Part shown: positions 6,536 through 14,839 of the stretch, one piece after another
Position numbering within the stretch: the stretch's first letter is position 1
How the letters are laid out: the number at the start of each line of letters is the position of its first letter
Origin: Sphingobium sp.
GTDB lineage: Bacteria > Pseudomonadota > Alphaproteobacteria > Sphingomonadales > Sphingomonadaceae
DNA: 25,749 nucleotides
Assembly: GCA_030148625.1 (NCBI GenBank)
Contig: JASBTC010000217.1
Span: 1-25,749, forward strand
Direction: 5' to 3'
The notes under the pieces: model-generated
Databases searched by the model: none
The model's input: the letters and a program-made list of their open reading frames with translations, nothing else
What the model was told of the DNA's origin: nothing
Made by a program: the position numbers and the translations under genes

Positions 6536-7764
6536 AGCCGATGGGACAGGTTCCGGCCGATTTCGCCGGCGAAGACGGCGAGCTGCTGATCGCGGGCCGC
6601 CGCGTGACCGACATCGTCGCGGAGGCGGGCGAAACCCCCATGTTCGTTTACGATCTCGGCATCGTCCGCCGCCGTTTCGACGCCTTGCGGGCGGCGATGC
6701 CGCCGATGCTGTCGCTGCACTATGCGATGAAGGCCAATCCTCATCCGGGGCTGCTTGCCGCGATGACGTCGATCGCCGACGGCATCGACGTGGCGTCGGT
6801 GGGCGAGATGCGACTGGCGATCGGCGCTGGCGCCGCGCCCGAACATATGTCGTTCGCCGGCCCGGGCAAGCGCGACGCCGAGATCGAGGCCGCGATCGGC
6901 GCCGGCGTCACGCTCAACTGCGAGTCCGAAGGGGAGGCGGAGCGCGCCTTCGTCATCGGCGACAGGGTCGGCTTGCGGCCGCGGCTCGCCGTCCGGGTCA
7001 ATCCCGATTTCGAGCTCAAGGGATCGGGCATGCGCATGGGTGGCCGTCCCACCGCGTTCGGCGTCGATGCCGCGCGCGTGCCCGCACTTGTGCGCCTCAT
7101 CGTGGCGCAGGGCGCGGACTGGCGCGGATTCCATATCTATAGCGGGTCGCAGGCGCTCGATCCCGAGGCCTTGATCGAAACCCAGGCCGCCACGGTCGCA
7201 CTGGCCGCGCGACTGGCCGACGAGGCGGGCATGACGCCACCGCACGTCAATCTCGGCGGCGGTTTCGGCATCCCCTATTTCCCCAACGAGGTACCGCTCG
7301 ATATCGCGCGGATCGGCGCGGCGCTGGGCGAAACGCTGGCGCAACGGCCCGCCAGCCTTGCCGCCAGCGATTTTGCGATCGAGCTTGGCCGCTGGCTGGT
7401 CGGCGAATGCGGCGTCTATCTGGCACGCGTGATCGACCGCAAGCAGAGCCATGGCGAGACTTTCCTGATTACCGATGGCGGCCTGCATCATCAGCTCGCC
7501 GCCAGCGGCAATTTCGGCACGGTCGTGCGCCGCAACTATCCGCTGGCGGTCGCGACGCGTTTCGGCGCGGAGCCGCAGGAAAGCGCGACGGTGGTCGGTT
7601 GTCTGTGCACGCCGCTCGATGTCCTCGGCAACCAATTGGCCTTGCCGCGGGCGGATGTTGGTGACATCATCGCGGTGTTCATGGCGGGCGCCTATGGCGC
7701 CAGCGCGAGCCCCGCGGCCTTTCTCGGCCATGGTCCCGCACGGGAAATCCTGATCGGCAACTGA
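6532..7764 (+). CDS. Exosortase A-associated pyridoxal-dependent decarboxylase (fold type III)
   Basis: The 410-residue protein belongs to the diaminopimelate/ornithine decarboxylase family. It has the PLP lysine Lys67 in LHYAMKANPHPG, the barrel motifs HIYSGSQ (201-207) and LGGGFGIPYF (241-250), ELGRWLVGECG (284-294), the catalytic cysteine region CLCTPLD with Cys359, and GAYGASASP near the C-terminus. In family members that act on amino acids this enzyme removes the alpha-carboxylate to give an amine. Here it follows the ligase with an ATGA overlap, so the pair may make an amine- or amino-acid-derived building block for the polysaccharide or an anchored protein. The substrate cannot be read from the sequence. 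Confidence 0.92.
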   Translation: MKPMGQVPADFAGEDGELLIAGRRVTDIVAEAGETPMFVYDLGIVRRRFDALRAAMPPMLSLHYAMKANPHPGLLAAMTSIADGIDVASVGEMRLAIGAGAAPEHMSFAGPGKRDAEIEAAIGAGVTLNCESEGEAERAFVIGDRVGLRPRLAVRVNPDFELKGSGMRMGGRPTAFGVDAARVPALVRLIVAQGADWRGFHIYSGSQALDPEALIETQAATVALAARLADEAGMTPPHVNLGGGFGIPYFPNEVPLDIARIGAALGETLAQRPASLAASDFAIELGRWLVGECGVYLARVIDRKQSHGETFLITDGGLHHQLAASGNFGTVVRRNYPLAVATRFGAEPQESATVVGCLCTPLDVLGNQLALPRADVGDIIAVFMAGAYGASASPAAFLGHGPAREILIGN

Positions 7765-7893
7765 CGTCATTCGGCCGATTAACCATCGATCCTAACACAA
7801 TTTTCACCTTTTTCCGGCAGAAGCCACGGCATCTTCGGGGCTCTCCGCGTACGCCGTCCGGCACCGGGAGATCAGCTCGAAACGGGCAAAAAG

Positions 7894-8553
7894 GTGATGA
7901 TGATGCGTGGTTCGGGCAGAATCTCAAAGCTGATGCTGGGCGCTGGCATGGCCGCGCTTTCGCTCTCGGGATGCGCGACGGGCCCCTCGGGTGGCGGTCA
8001 GCTTCCGCCGGCGGCGTTCGTCTCGATGCAGGAAGGGCCCGGTGAGGACTACATCATCGGCCCGCTCGATCAGCTCACCATCTTCGTCTGGCGCAACCCG
8101 GAACTCGGCGCCAAGGTCCAGGTCCGCCCCGATGGCCGCATCACCACCCCGTTGATCGCCGACATGCCCGCCGTCGGCAAAACGCCGGCGATGCTGGCGC
8201 AGGATCTGAAGATCCAGCTCGGCGAATATATCAAGGATCCGCTGGTCTCGGTCATCGTCGACAATTTCTCCGGCACCTATTCGCAGCAGATCCGTGTGGT
8301 CGGCGCGACCGAGAAGCCGGCATCCTTGCCCTATCGCGCGAACATGACTTTGCTCGATGCGATGATCGCGGTCGGCGGCCTGTCCGAATTCGCGGCGGGC
8401 AACCGCGCACGCCTCGTCCGTTTCGACAAGGCGACGGGCAAGCAGCGCGAATATCAGGTCAAGATCGGTCGCCTGCTCAAGCAGGGTGACGCGTCCGCCA
8501 ACGTCCGCCTCGAACCCGGCGACGTCATCATCATTCCCGAAAGCGCGTTCTGA
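7894..8553 (+). CDS. XrtA-system exopolysaccharide export lipoprotein (Wza-like)
   Basis: The 219-residue protein has a lipoprotein signal peptide with lipobox LSGC (Cys27), so it should be lipid-anchored in the outer membrane. Then comes a poly-export domain (DYIIGPLDQLTIFVWRNP through VRPDGRITTPLIAD), and an SLBB-like domain (IRVVGATEKPASLPY, DAMIAVGGLSEFAAGN) ending RLEPGDVIIIPESAF. It is shorter than Wza, as usual for exosortase loci. The start is one of four clustered codons: GTG 7894 or ATG 7897, 7900 or 7903. AAGGTG at 7891-7896 would suit ATG 7903. The 129-bp gap upstream suggests a possible promoter for the export operon. It should act with the chain-length protein and kinase encoded next. 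Confidence 0.93.
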   Translation: MMMMRGSGRISKLMLGAGMAALSLSGCATGPSGGGQLPPAAFVSMQEGPGEDYIIGPLDQLTIFVWRNPELGAKVQVRPDGRITTPLIADMPAVGKTPAMLAQDLKIQLGEYIKDPLVSVIVDNFSGTYSQQIRVVGATEKPASLPYRANMTLLDAMIAVGGLSEFAAGNRARLVRFDKATGKQREYQVKIGRLLKQGDASANVRLEPGDVIIIPESAF

Positions 8554-8583
8554 CCGCGATCTCCTGGGGGACGATAGACACTC

Positions 8584-10140
8584 ATGAACGGCCTTATCGA
8601 GGAATTGCGGATCCTGCTGCACGGCGTGTGGCACCGGCGCTGGCTGGCGCTTGTCGTTGCGTGGGGCATTTGCCTGGTCGGCTGGCTCGTCGTCGCGATG
8701 ATCCCCAACAGCTATGAATCGCAGGCGCGCGTCTTCGTGCAGATGCGTTCGATCCTGCCCGACAGCGGCGGGCAGGAGGCTGTGCAGCGGCAAAAGGATA
8801 TCGATCGCGTTCGCGGCACGCTGACCTCGACGATCAATCTCGAAAAGGTCGTGCGCGGCACCGACCTGAGCCTCAAGGCGACCAATGACGCCGCGATCAC
8901 CGCACGCGCCGCCGGGCTGCAGAAAAGCATCAAGGTCGTCGCCGATCCGCTGCAGGAAGGCACGTTCCAGATCACCGCGACGGCCAAGCAGCCCGACATG
9001 TCCGATGCGCAGAACGCCAAGCTGGCGCGCGACATCGTCCAGAAGCTGATCGACATCTTCGTCGAGGAGAATCTGGCGGGCGACCGCGCCGTCAACAGCC
9101 AGTCGCTCAAATTCCTCGACGCCCAGCTCGCCGAGCGCGAGAAGCAGCTTCAGGACGCCGACCAGAAGCGTCTGGCCTTCGAACAGCAATTCATGGGGCT
9201 GCTGCCCGGCGCCGGCTCGATGGCCGAGCGCCTCCAGGCCTCGCGCGCCGAGATTTCGCGGATCGAGGCCGATCTGGTCTCCGCCCAGAGCGCGCTGACC
9301 ACGGTCAACGCCCAGATCGCGGGGACCGCCGCGAGCACCGCCCTGCCGGGAATGGGCGCCGTTGCCGGCCCTGCCGTCACGCGCCTGGCCCAGATCGAGG
9401 GCCAATTGGCCGATGCGCGGGCACGCGGCTGGACCGACAGCTATCCTGACGTCATCGCATTGCAGAACCAGCTTGGCGCGGCGCGCGCCGCGGCGGCGGC
9501 CGAACGGCGCACCGGTGGCGGCGGTGGTGGTGGCGGCAATGCCGCCAATCCGCTCTATATCTCGCTGCGCGCGATGCAGGCCGAGAAACAGTCGACCGTG
9601 GCCGCGCTCACCGCGCGCAAGAACCAGATCCAGTCGGATACCAACCAGCTCCTCGCCCGGCAGGATGCCGATCCCGGCGTCGTCGCGGAACAGGCGCGGA
9701 TCAATCGCGATTATGAAGTGCTCAAGCAGCAATATGATAAGATGCTGGCCGACCGCGAGCAGGTGAAGCTGCGCGGCCAGGTGCAGAGCGAGACCGATGC
9801 GGTCAGCTTCAAGGTCATCGATCCGCCCGCGCAACCGCGCGTGCCCGCCGCGCCCAACCGTGTGCTGTTGCTTGCATTGGTGCTGTTCGTCGGCCTTGCC
9901 GGCGGTGTCGGCGCCGCTTTCGCCCTGGGCCAGTTGAAGACGACCTATGCGACGGCGGATCGGCTTGCAAAGGCGAGCGGCCTACCGGTGCTCGGGTCGA
10001 TCACGGAAATGCTGACCGATGCGCAGCGCGCTGAGCGGCGCAAGCGCATGAAATGGTTCGCCGGCGGAACCGCCGGGCTGGCGGGGGCCTTCGTGCTGCT
10101 GCTGCTCGTCGAGTTCGTCCAGCGCGGCATGGTCGCCTGA
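8584..10140 (+). CDS. XrtA-system polysaccharide chain-length determinant (Wzz-like)
   Basis: The 518-residue inner-membrane protein has an N-terminal membrane segment (about 20-40), a long periplasmic part rich in predicted coiled coil (about 170-410) and a second membrane segment at about 427-449. A third hydrophobic stretch lies at about 491-510. The start of the Wzz domain (PNSYESQARVFVQM) and the proline-rich PPAQPRVPAAPNR before the second membrane segment are typical. Residues 311-318 are eight consecutive glycines after ERRT, a likely flexible joint in the coiled-coil region. The protein should set polymer length together with the separate tyrosine kinase encoded next, a split version of Wzc. 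A G-run (TGGGGG) lies 13 bases before the ATG. Confidence 0.93.
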   Translation: MNGLIEELRILLHGVWHRRWLALVVAWGICLVGWLVVAMIPNSYESQARVFVQMRSILPDSGGQEAVQRQKDIDRVRGTLTSTINLEKVVRGTDLSLKATNDAAITARAAGLQKSIKVVADPLQEGTFQITATAKQPDMSDAQNAKLARDIVQKLIDIFVEENLAGDRAVNSQSLKFLDAQLAEREKQLQDADQKRLAFEQQFMGLLPGAGSMAERLQASRAEISRIEADLVSAQSALTTVNAQIAGTAASTALPGMGAVAGPAVTRLAQIEGQLADARARGWTDSYPDVIALQNQLGAARAAAAAERRTGGGGGGGGNAANPLYISLRAMQAEKQSTVAALTARKNQIQSDTNQLLARQDADPGVVAEQARINRDYEVLKQQYDKMLADREQVKLRGQVQSETDAVSFKVIDPPAQPRVPAAPNRVLLLALVLFVGLAGGVGAAFALGQLKTTYATADRLAKASGLPVLGSITEMLTDAQRAERRKRMKWFAGGTAGLAGAFVLLLLVEFVQRGMVA

Positions 10141-10147
10141 GGAGGCT

Positions 10148-11197
10148 ATGGTGAACGAACATACCCCGATCAGGACCCGCGGCTCGCTGCTGGAGCGTGC
10201 TTCCGAACAGTTCGATTTCCGCAAGGCGATCGAACAGGGCGCGCCCGTCCTGCCGAAAGCGCCCGAGCCGAAACCCGCGCCATCGCCCGAGCCCGTGCCG
10301 GTCATGGATGCCGCGCCCGTGCCCGTCCCCGCGCCCGTCATCGTGACCGAAGCGCCGGCGCCGGTTGCGGAGCCCGTGCCGCCGCTGCCGGTGAGCATTG
10401 CCGCGCCCGTCGAGGCGCCGAAGCCTCAAGCCGCTGCCGCATCGGCACCAAGGGCCTTTGCCGGCCGCTATGGCCGCGTCGACCGCGACCGGCTGCGCGA
10501 AGCAGGGCTGATCGTGCCCGATGCGCCGGCCAGCGAGCTCAGTGAGGAATTCCACATCGTCAAGCGCCAGCTGCTGCTGGAAGCGTCGGGCGGGGAGGGC
10601 GGCAAGCCCCTGTCGCGCGGCCGGATGATCCTGGTCTGCTCGGCCCAGCCCAATGACGGCAAGACCTTTTGCGCGATCAATCTCGCGCTCTCGATGGCGG
10701 CGGAGAAGGATCTCGAAGTCCTGCTCGTCGATGGCGACTTCGCCAAGCCGGAGATCGTCGCGATGCTCGGGCTCGAACAGGGGGCCGGCCTGCTCGACGC
10801 CTTGGCGGATCCGTCATTGTCGATCGAAAGCTGTGTCATCCGCACCGATATCCCCGGGCTTTCGGTGCTGCCCGCCGGGCGGCATACCAATAGCGACACC
10901 GAATTGCTGGCGTCCGCTCATACCCGGACGATCCTCAACGCGCTGCTTGACGCCAATCCGTCACGCATCGTGATCTTCGATTCACCGCCCGTGCTGGCTG
11001 CGTCGCCGGCCTCGGTGCTTGCGCTCAATGTGGGCCAGGCGCTGGTGGTGGTGAAAGCCGACAAGACCAGCGAAGCCGAACTGCGCGATGCGATCGGACT
11101 GCTTTCGGGCTGCGAGACCATCCAGCTGCTGCTCAATGCCACGACCTACGCGTCGGGCGGGCGGAATTTCGGATCCTATTATGGATATGGAGACTGA
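10148..11197 (+). CDS. XrtA-associated tyrosine autokinase (BY-kinase)
   Basis: The 349-residue cytoplasmic ATPase has a Walker A variant AQPNDGKT (166-173, Lys172), Walker A' LLVDGDF (192-198), Walker B IVIFDSPP (274-281) and a C-terminal tyrosine cluster YYGYGD (Tyr344, Tyr345, Tyr347) for autophosphorylation. Residues about 38-95 are a long Pro/Ala/Val-rich linker before the kinase core. It should phosphorylate itself in a cycle that drives polymer assembly with the chain-length protein, whose gene ends seven bases upstream. GGAGG sits only two bases before ATG 10148, so the GTG at 10151 is an equally good or better start. The OM barrel gene follows two bases after the stop. Confidence 0.92.
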   Translation: MVNEHTPIRTRGSLLERASEQFDFRKAIEQGAPVLPKAPEPKPAPSPEPVPVMDAAPVPVPAPVIVTEAPAPVAEPVPPLPVSIAAPVEAPKPQAAAASAPRAFAGRYGRVDRDRLREAGLIVPDAPASELSEEFHIVKRQLLLEASGGEGGKPLSRGRMILVCSAQPNDGKTFCAINLALSMAAEKDLEVLLVDGDFAKPEIVAMLGLEQGAGLLDALADPSLSIESCVIRTDIPGLSVLPAGRHTNSDTELLASAHTRTILNALLDANPSRIVIFDSPPVLAASPASVLALNVGQALVVVKADKTSEAELRDAIGLLSGCETIQLLLNATTYASGGRNFGSYYGYGD

Positions 11198-11199
11198 CC

Positions 11200-12807
11200 A
11201 TGCGGGCTCATCAGAAAGCCCTGATCGTCGCCTTTTGTCTCGGCTCGACGGCGCTTGCCGCGCCGGCGAATGCGGAGAAGCGGATCTCGCCCTATATCGA
11301 GATCGGCCAGGTGTTCGAGGCGGATCTCAACAATGGCGGCGATGTGCTGACCTATAGCGCGGTATCGGCGGGTATCGATGCGACGGTGCGCAATGCGCGG
11401 ACCGAAGTGCAGATCAGCTACCGCTACGAGCGGCGCTTCGACTATGACAAGAGCATCGACGTCAACGACACCCATACCGGTCTGGCGCGCATCCATCAGC
11501 AGCTTGTTCCCAATCTGCTGTCGTTCGATGCCGGCGGCATCGCCACTCGGTCGCGCGTCGACATGCGCGGTGCGGCGCCACAGTCCGGCGGTTCCAGTTC
11601 GGACAATACGACGCAGGTCTATTCGGCCTATCTCGGCCCGACATTGGCGACCAATGTCGGCGGGCTCGATATCGGCGCCGCCTATCGTTTCGGCTACACC
11701 AAGGTCGAGGACGCGACGACGATCCGCCTGCCGACCGGCCAGCAGCGGCTGGACGGCTATGACGACGCCACCGCGCATCTCGTCAACGCCAGCATCGGCA
11801 TGCGCCCGGGCGAACTGCCCGTCGGCTGGCAGATCAGCGGCGGCTTCGAGCGTGAGAATGTCGGGCAGCTCGCCCAGCGCTACGAAGGCAAATTCGTGCG
11901 CGGCGACTTGACCTTCCCGGTCACGCCCACGCTCGCCCTGGTCGGCGGCGTCGGTTACGAGGATATCGAGATCAGCCAGCGCGATGCGGTCCGCGACGCG
12001 AATGGCGTGCCCGTGGTGGGCAATGATGGTCGTTTCATCACCGACCCCGCATCGCCGCGGACGCTCGCTTATGATCAGGACGGTCTCATCTACGATGCCG
12101 GCGTGATGTGGCGGCCGAGCAGCCGCACCCAGCTCGAGGCGCGCGCCGGCCGACGCTATGGCGGCATGACCTATTTCGGATCCTTGAGCCATCAGCTTTC
12201 GCCCGCCTCGGGCGTGTCGGTGGTGGTCTATGACGGCGTGGAGAGCTTCGGCCGGCTGCTGCAGGACAATGTCTCGCGACTGCCGACCAGCTTCAACGTG
12301 GCGGGCAGCCGCTTCGGCGGCGGCATCAATGGCTGCGTGTTCGGATCCAGCGGCGGCGCCGGCGGATGTCTCGACGATGTGTTCCAGTCGATAAACACCG
12401 CCAATTTCCGCAATCGCGGTATCACGGCGCTTTACTCCGCTTCGCGCGGGCCGATCTCGCTCGGCTTCGGCGGCGGCTATGCGCAGCGCAAATATTTCGC
12501 GCCGCGCGTGGGCAATGCCTTCTCGCTTGATGGCGTGAAGGACGAGAGCTGGTTTGCCCAGGCCTATTTCGGCTACGGGTTCACCGACCATTCCGGCGTC
12601 GATTTCAATGCCTATCTCGATTATTACAAGAGCGGCATTCCGAACTCGGCCAACGTGCTCGGCACCGGCGTGTCCGGCACCTATTACCACAATTTCGGCC
12701 GCAACCTGAGCGCGAGCGCGACGGGTCAGCTTTACTCGAGCGATCAAGGCGGTTTCGACGAATCGCTGATCGCGGCGGTGCTGCTGGCGATGCGGCTGCA
12801 ATATTGA
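11200..12807 (+). CDS. Exosortase A-associated outer-membrane beta-barrel protein
   Basis: The 535-residue protein has a clear signal peptide with cleavage likely after Ala25 (APANA|EKR). After it come many alternating strands with tight turns, such as YIEIGQVFEADLNNGG, EVQISYRYERRFDYD and ISLGFGGGYAQRKYF, ending in LLAMRLQY, whose terminal aromatic residue fits BAM-assembled barrels. It matches the uncharacterised PEP-CTERM/exosortase-associated barrel family by location and pattern. The mature protein has only two cysteines, Cys379 and Cys390, in a Gly/Ser-rich stretch, possibly a disulfide-closed surface loop. It may be the outer-membrane channel or polymer-binding barrel of this export system, but this is inference. 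GGAG ends seven bases before the ATG. Confidence 0.85.
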   Translation: MRAHQKALIVAFCLGSTALAAPANAEKRISPYIEIGQVFEADLNNGGDVLTYSAVSAGIDATVRNARTEVQISYRYERRFDYDKSIDVNDTHTGLARIHQQLVPNLLSFDAGGIATRSRVDMRGAAPQSGGSSSDNTTQVYSAYLGPTLATNVGGLDIGAAYRFGYTKVEDATTIRLPTGQQRLDGYDDATAHLVNASIGMRPGELPVGWQISGGFERENVGQLAQRYEGKFVRGDLTFPVTPTLALVGGVGYEDIEISQRDAVRDANGVPVVGNDGRFITDPASPRTLAYDQDGLIYDAGVMWRPSSRTQLEARAGRRYGGMTYFGSLSHQLSPASGVSVVVYDGVESFGRLLQDNVSRLPTSFNVAGSRFGGGINGCVFGSSGGAGGCLDDVFQSINTANFRNRGITALYSASRGPISLGFGGGYAQRKYFAPRVGNAFSLDGVKDESWFAQAYFGYGFTDHSGVDFNAYLDYYKSGIPNSANVLGTGVSGTYYHNFGRNLSASATGQLYSSDQGGFDESLIAAVLLAMRLQY

Positions 12808-12826
12808 CGGAAGGCGGATAGCGACG

Positions 12827-13867
12827 ATGTACAGCGAATATTACGGCCTGAACGCCCGGCCTTTCCAGCTTACGCCGGACCCGCGTTTCTATTTCGACAG
12901 CGCCACCCACCGCAAGGCGATGGCCTATCTCGGCTATGGTCTGGCGCAGGGGGAGGGCTTCATCGCCATCACTGGCGAGATCGGCAGCGGCAAGACCACA
13001 TTGGTCGGCCATCTGATGGCGACGATCGACGCGGCGCGGCTGACCGCGATCAAGATCGTCTCGACCCAGATCGAGGGCGACGACATGCTGCGCATGACCG
13101 CGCAGGCGATGGGCCTTTCCAGCGACGGCCTTGAAAAGGCGCAGATCCTCGACCGGATCGAGCGTTTCCTGATCGGCCAGGCGCAGGAGGGCAAGCGTAC
13201 GCTGCTCATCGTCGACGAGGCGCAGAATCTGCCGGTATCGGCGTTGGAAGAACTGCGCATGCTGTCCAACTTCCAGGCCGACAATCAGGCGCTGCTGCAG
13301 ATCTTCCTGCTCGGCCAGCCCGAATTCCGCGCGCGGCTCAACGGATCGGAGCGACTGGAGCAATTGCGCCAGCGCGTCATCGCCACCCATCATCTGGAAC
13401 CGATGCAGGCCGACGAGATCGAGCCCTATATCGTCCATCGCCTCTCGCTCGCGGGCTGGACGGGCAATCCGCAGTTCACGCCCGAGGCCTTTTCGGAAAT
13501 GTATCGCCACAGCGAAGGCGTGCCGCGTCGGTTGAACGCGCTCGCCAGTCGTGTGATGCTGTTCGGCGCGGTCGAGCAGCTTGCGGTGATCGACGGTGCG
13601 GATGTCGCGGCGGTGATCACCGATATGGATGGCGACACGCCCGCCGAAACGCTCCGCAAGCCCGCCTTTGTGCCGCATATCGCGTCGGCGCAGATGCCGG
13701 TCCAGGCCGCGGTCGACGAATCGCTCGCGGCGCGCATCGCATTGCTCGAATCGCGGCTGGAGGAGCAGGAGACTGCGATCCGGCGCGTGCTGACATTGCT
13801 GATCGATTGGGCCGAAGCCGATCGTCAGGTGCCCGATCTGTCGCTGATCCGGGAAACCGCCGCCTGA
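12827..13867 (+). CDS. XrtA-associated ATPase (ExeA/GspA-like AAA)
   Basis: The 346-residue AAA-type ATPase starts with the family signature YYGLNARPFQLTPDPRFYF. Walker A is GEIGSGKT (50-57), Walker B LLIVDEAQN (126-134), and the sensor region includes LLGQPEFR and EGVPRRLN. The C-terminal ~80 residues are less conserved, with a helical, coiled-coil-like stretch (ARIALLESRLEEQE). Relatives in type II secretion (ExeA/GspA) remodel peptidoglycan contacts during secretin assembly; here it may help place the export machinery across the wall. The ATG has a purine-rich GGAAGGCGG upstream. A 129-bp spacer with two hairpins separates it from the deacetylase gene. Confidence 0.93.
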   Translation: MYSEYYGLNARPFQLTPDPRFYFDSATHRKAMAYLGYGLAQGEGFIAITGEIGSGKTTLVGHLMATIDAARLTAIKIVSTQIEGDDMLRMTAQAMGLSSDGLEKAQILDRIERFLIGQAQEGKRTLLIVDEAQNLPVSALEELRMLSNFQADNQALLQIFLLGQPEFRARLNGSERLEQLRQRVIATHHLEPMQADEIEPYIVHRLSLAGWTGNPQFTPEAFSEMYRHSEGVPRRLNALASRVMLFGAVEQLAVIDGADVAAVITDMDGDTPAETLRKPAFVPHIASAQMPVQAAVDESLAARIALLESRLEEQETAIRRVLTLLIDWAEADRQVPDLSLIRETAA

Positions 13868-13885
13868 GGCGTGTCACCCCCCGGA

Positions 13886-13930
13886 GCATCGTGCAGAAAA
13901 GTGGGAACCGGTTTTCTGCATAAGCGATGC
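13886..13930. repeat. Palindromic element between ATPase and deacetylase genes
   Basis: Arms GCATCG + TGCAGAAAA (13886-13900) pair with TTTTCTGCA (13912-13920) and CGATGC (13925-13930), with TAAG bulged out. The loop contains the self-complementary AACCGGTT. The 'GAAAAGTGGGAACCGGTTTTC' core resembles an intergenic repeat that I recall as common in alphaproteobacteria. It lies inside an otherwise tightly packed operon, so it may stabilise or cut the transcript here. Confidence 0.6.
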
Positions 13931-13945
13931 GACCACGAATATTTG

Positions 13946-13983
13946 GAGCAGGCTGCGCGATCCGGATTTCCCGCAGCCTGCTC
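13946..13983 (+). promoter_or_regulatory. 12-bp hairpin just upstream of the deacetylase ribosome-binding site
   Basis: GAGCAGGCTGCG (13946-13957) pairs perfectly with CGCAGCCTGCTC (13972-13983) around a 14-base loop. The stem ends one base before the GGGGAG ribosome-binding site (13985-13990) and 13 bases before the ATG at 13997. There is no U-tract, so it is not a standard terminator. It could modulate translation of the deacetylase-to-exosortase block or protect the 5' end of a processed transcript. Confidence 0.5.
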
Positions 13984-13996
13984 TGGGGAGCCGCTG

Positions 13997-14839
13997 ATGT
14001 TTAATGCGCTTTCGGTCGATATCGAGGACTGGTTCCAGGTCGGCGCGTTCGAGACCACCATCTCGCGCGACGACTGGGCCGGGCTGGAGCATCGTGTTGA
14101 GCGCAACAGCGACGCGGTGCTTGCCCTGTTCGCGCGCACCGGGGTGAAAGCGACCTTCTTCACGCTGGGCTGGGTTGCCGAGCGCTATCCCGCGTTGATC
14201 CGCCGTATCGCGGAGCAGGGGCATGAAGTGGCCAGCCATGGCTGGGATCATGCCCGCGTCTTCACGATGACGGCCGATCAGTTCCGCGCCGACATCGATC
14301 GCACGCGCAAGACGCTCGAGGATGCGAGCGGCCAGCCGGTAACGGGGTATCGCGCCCCGAGCTTCTCGATCGACAAGCGTACGCCCTGGGCGCATCCGAT
14401 CCTGGCCGAGCAGGGCTATGCCTATTCATCGAGCGTCGCGCCCGTCCGCCACGACCATTATGGCTGGCCGGAAGCGCCGCGCTTCGCCTTTCGCCCGGTG
14501 GCGGGTAGCCCGCTGATCGAATTGCCGGTGACCACTGCCGAGATCGGCGCGCGCCGGCTGGCGCTGGGCGGGGGCTTTTTCCGCGTTCTGCCCTATGCCC
14601 TGTCGCGTTGGGCGATCCGGCGGGTGTCGGGCCGCGAGGGCAGGCCGGCGATCTTCTATTTCCATCCCTGGGATATGGATCCCGGCCAGCCGCGCGTCGC
14701 CAATGCGCCGCTTCGCTCGAAGCTGCGCCATTATACGAACCTCGATGTGATGGAGCGCAAGCTGGAACGGTTGATCGGCGAGTTTTCGTGGGGGCGCACC
14801 GATGCGGTCGCCGCCGCCGAAGCGAAGCGCGCGGCATGA
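13997..14839 (+). CDS. XrtA-system polysaccharide deacetylase (NodB-like, CE4)
   Basis: The 280-residue protein has the exosortase-type deacetylase layout. It begins with ALSVDIEDWFQV (catalytic and metal Asp8, Asp11), then KATFFTLGWVAERYP, the metal-binding motif SHGWDH (His81, His85), GYRAPSFSI (Arg119), and IFYFHPWD with His223 near the end. It should remove N-acetyl groups from the exported polysaccharide. No signal peptide is visible, as usual for this subgroup. The ATG at 13997 is chosen because GGGGAG lies six bases upstream and homologues start close to this methionine. The frame extends to 13871 only through the hairpin spacer. Its stop overlaps the next start (ATGA). Confidence 0.94.
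   Translation: MFNALSVDIEDWFQVGAFETTISRDDWAGLEHRVERNSDAVLALFARTGVKATFFTLGWVAERYPALIRRIAEQGHEVASHGWDHARVFTMTADQFRADIDRTRKTLEDASGQPVTGYRAPSFSIDKRTPWAHPILAEQGYAYSSSVAPVRHDHYGWPEAPRFAFRPVAGSPLIELPVTTAEIGARRLALGGGFFRVLPYALSRWAIRRVSGREGRPAIFYFHPWDMDPGQPRVANAPLRSKLRHYTNLDVMERKLERLIGEFSWGRTDAVAAAEAKRAA

Noticed and set aside
7779..7796. Possible CtrA site (TTAA-N7-TTAA) before the export gene
   Set aside because: The second half reads CTAAC and is two bases out of the required spacing, so the match is not adequate.
7924..9834. A 636-codon open frame on the minus strand opposite the export and chain-length genes
   Set aside because: It spans two well-recognised plus-strand genes and their gap, and its text is the reverse-complement shadow typical of GC-rich DNA.
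11179..12801. A 540-codon minus-strand frame opposite the barrel protein
   Set aside because: The plus frame has a signal peptide, ribosome-binding site and barrel pattern; the minus frame has no recognisable motif.
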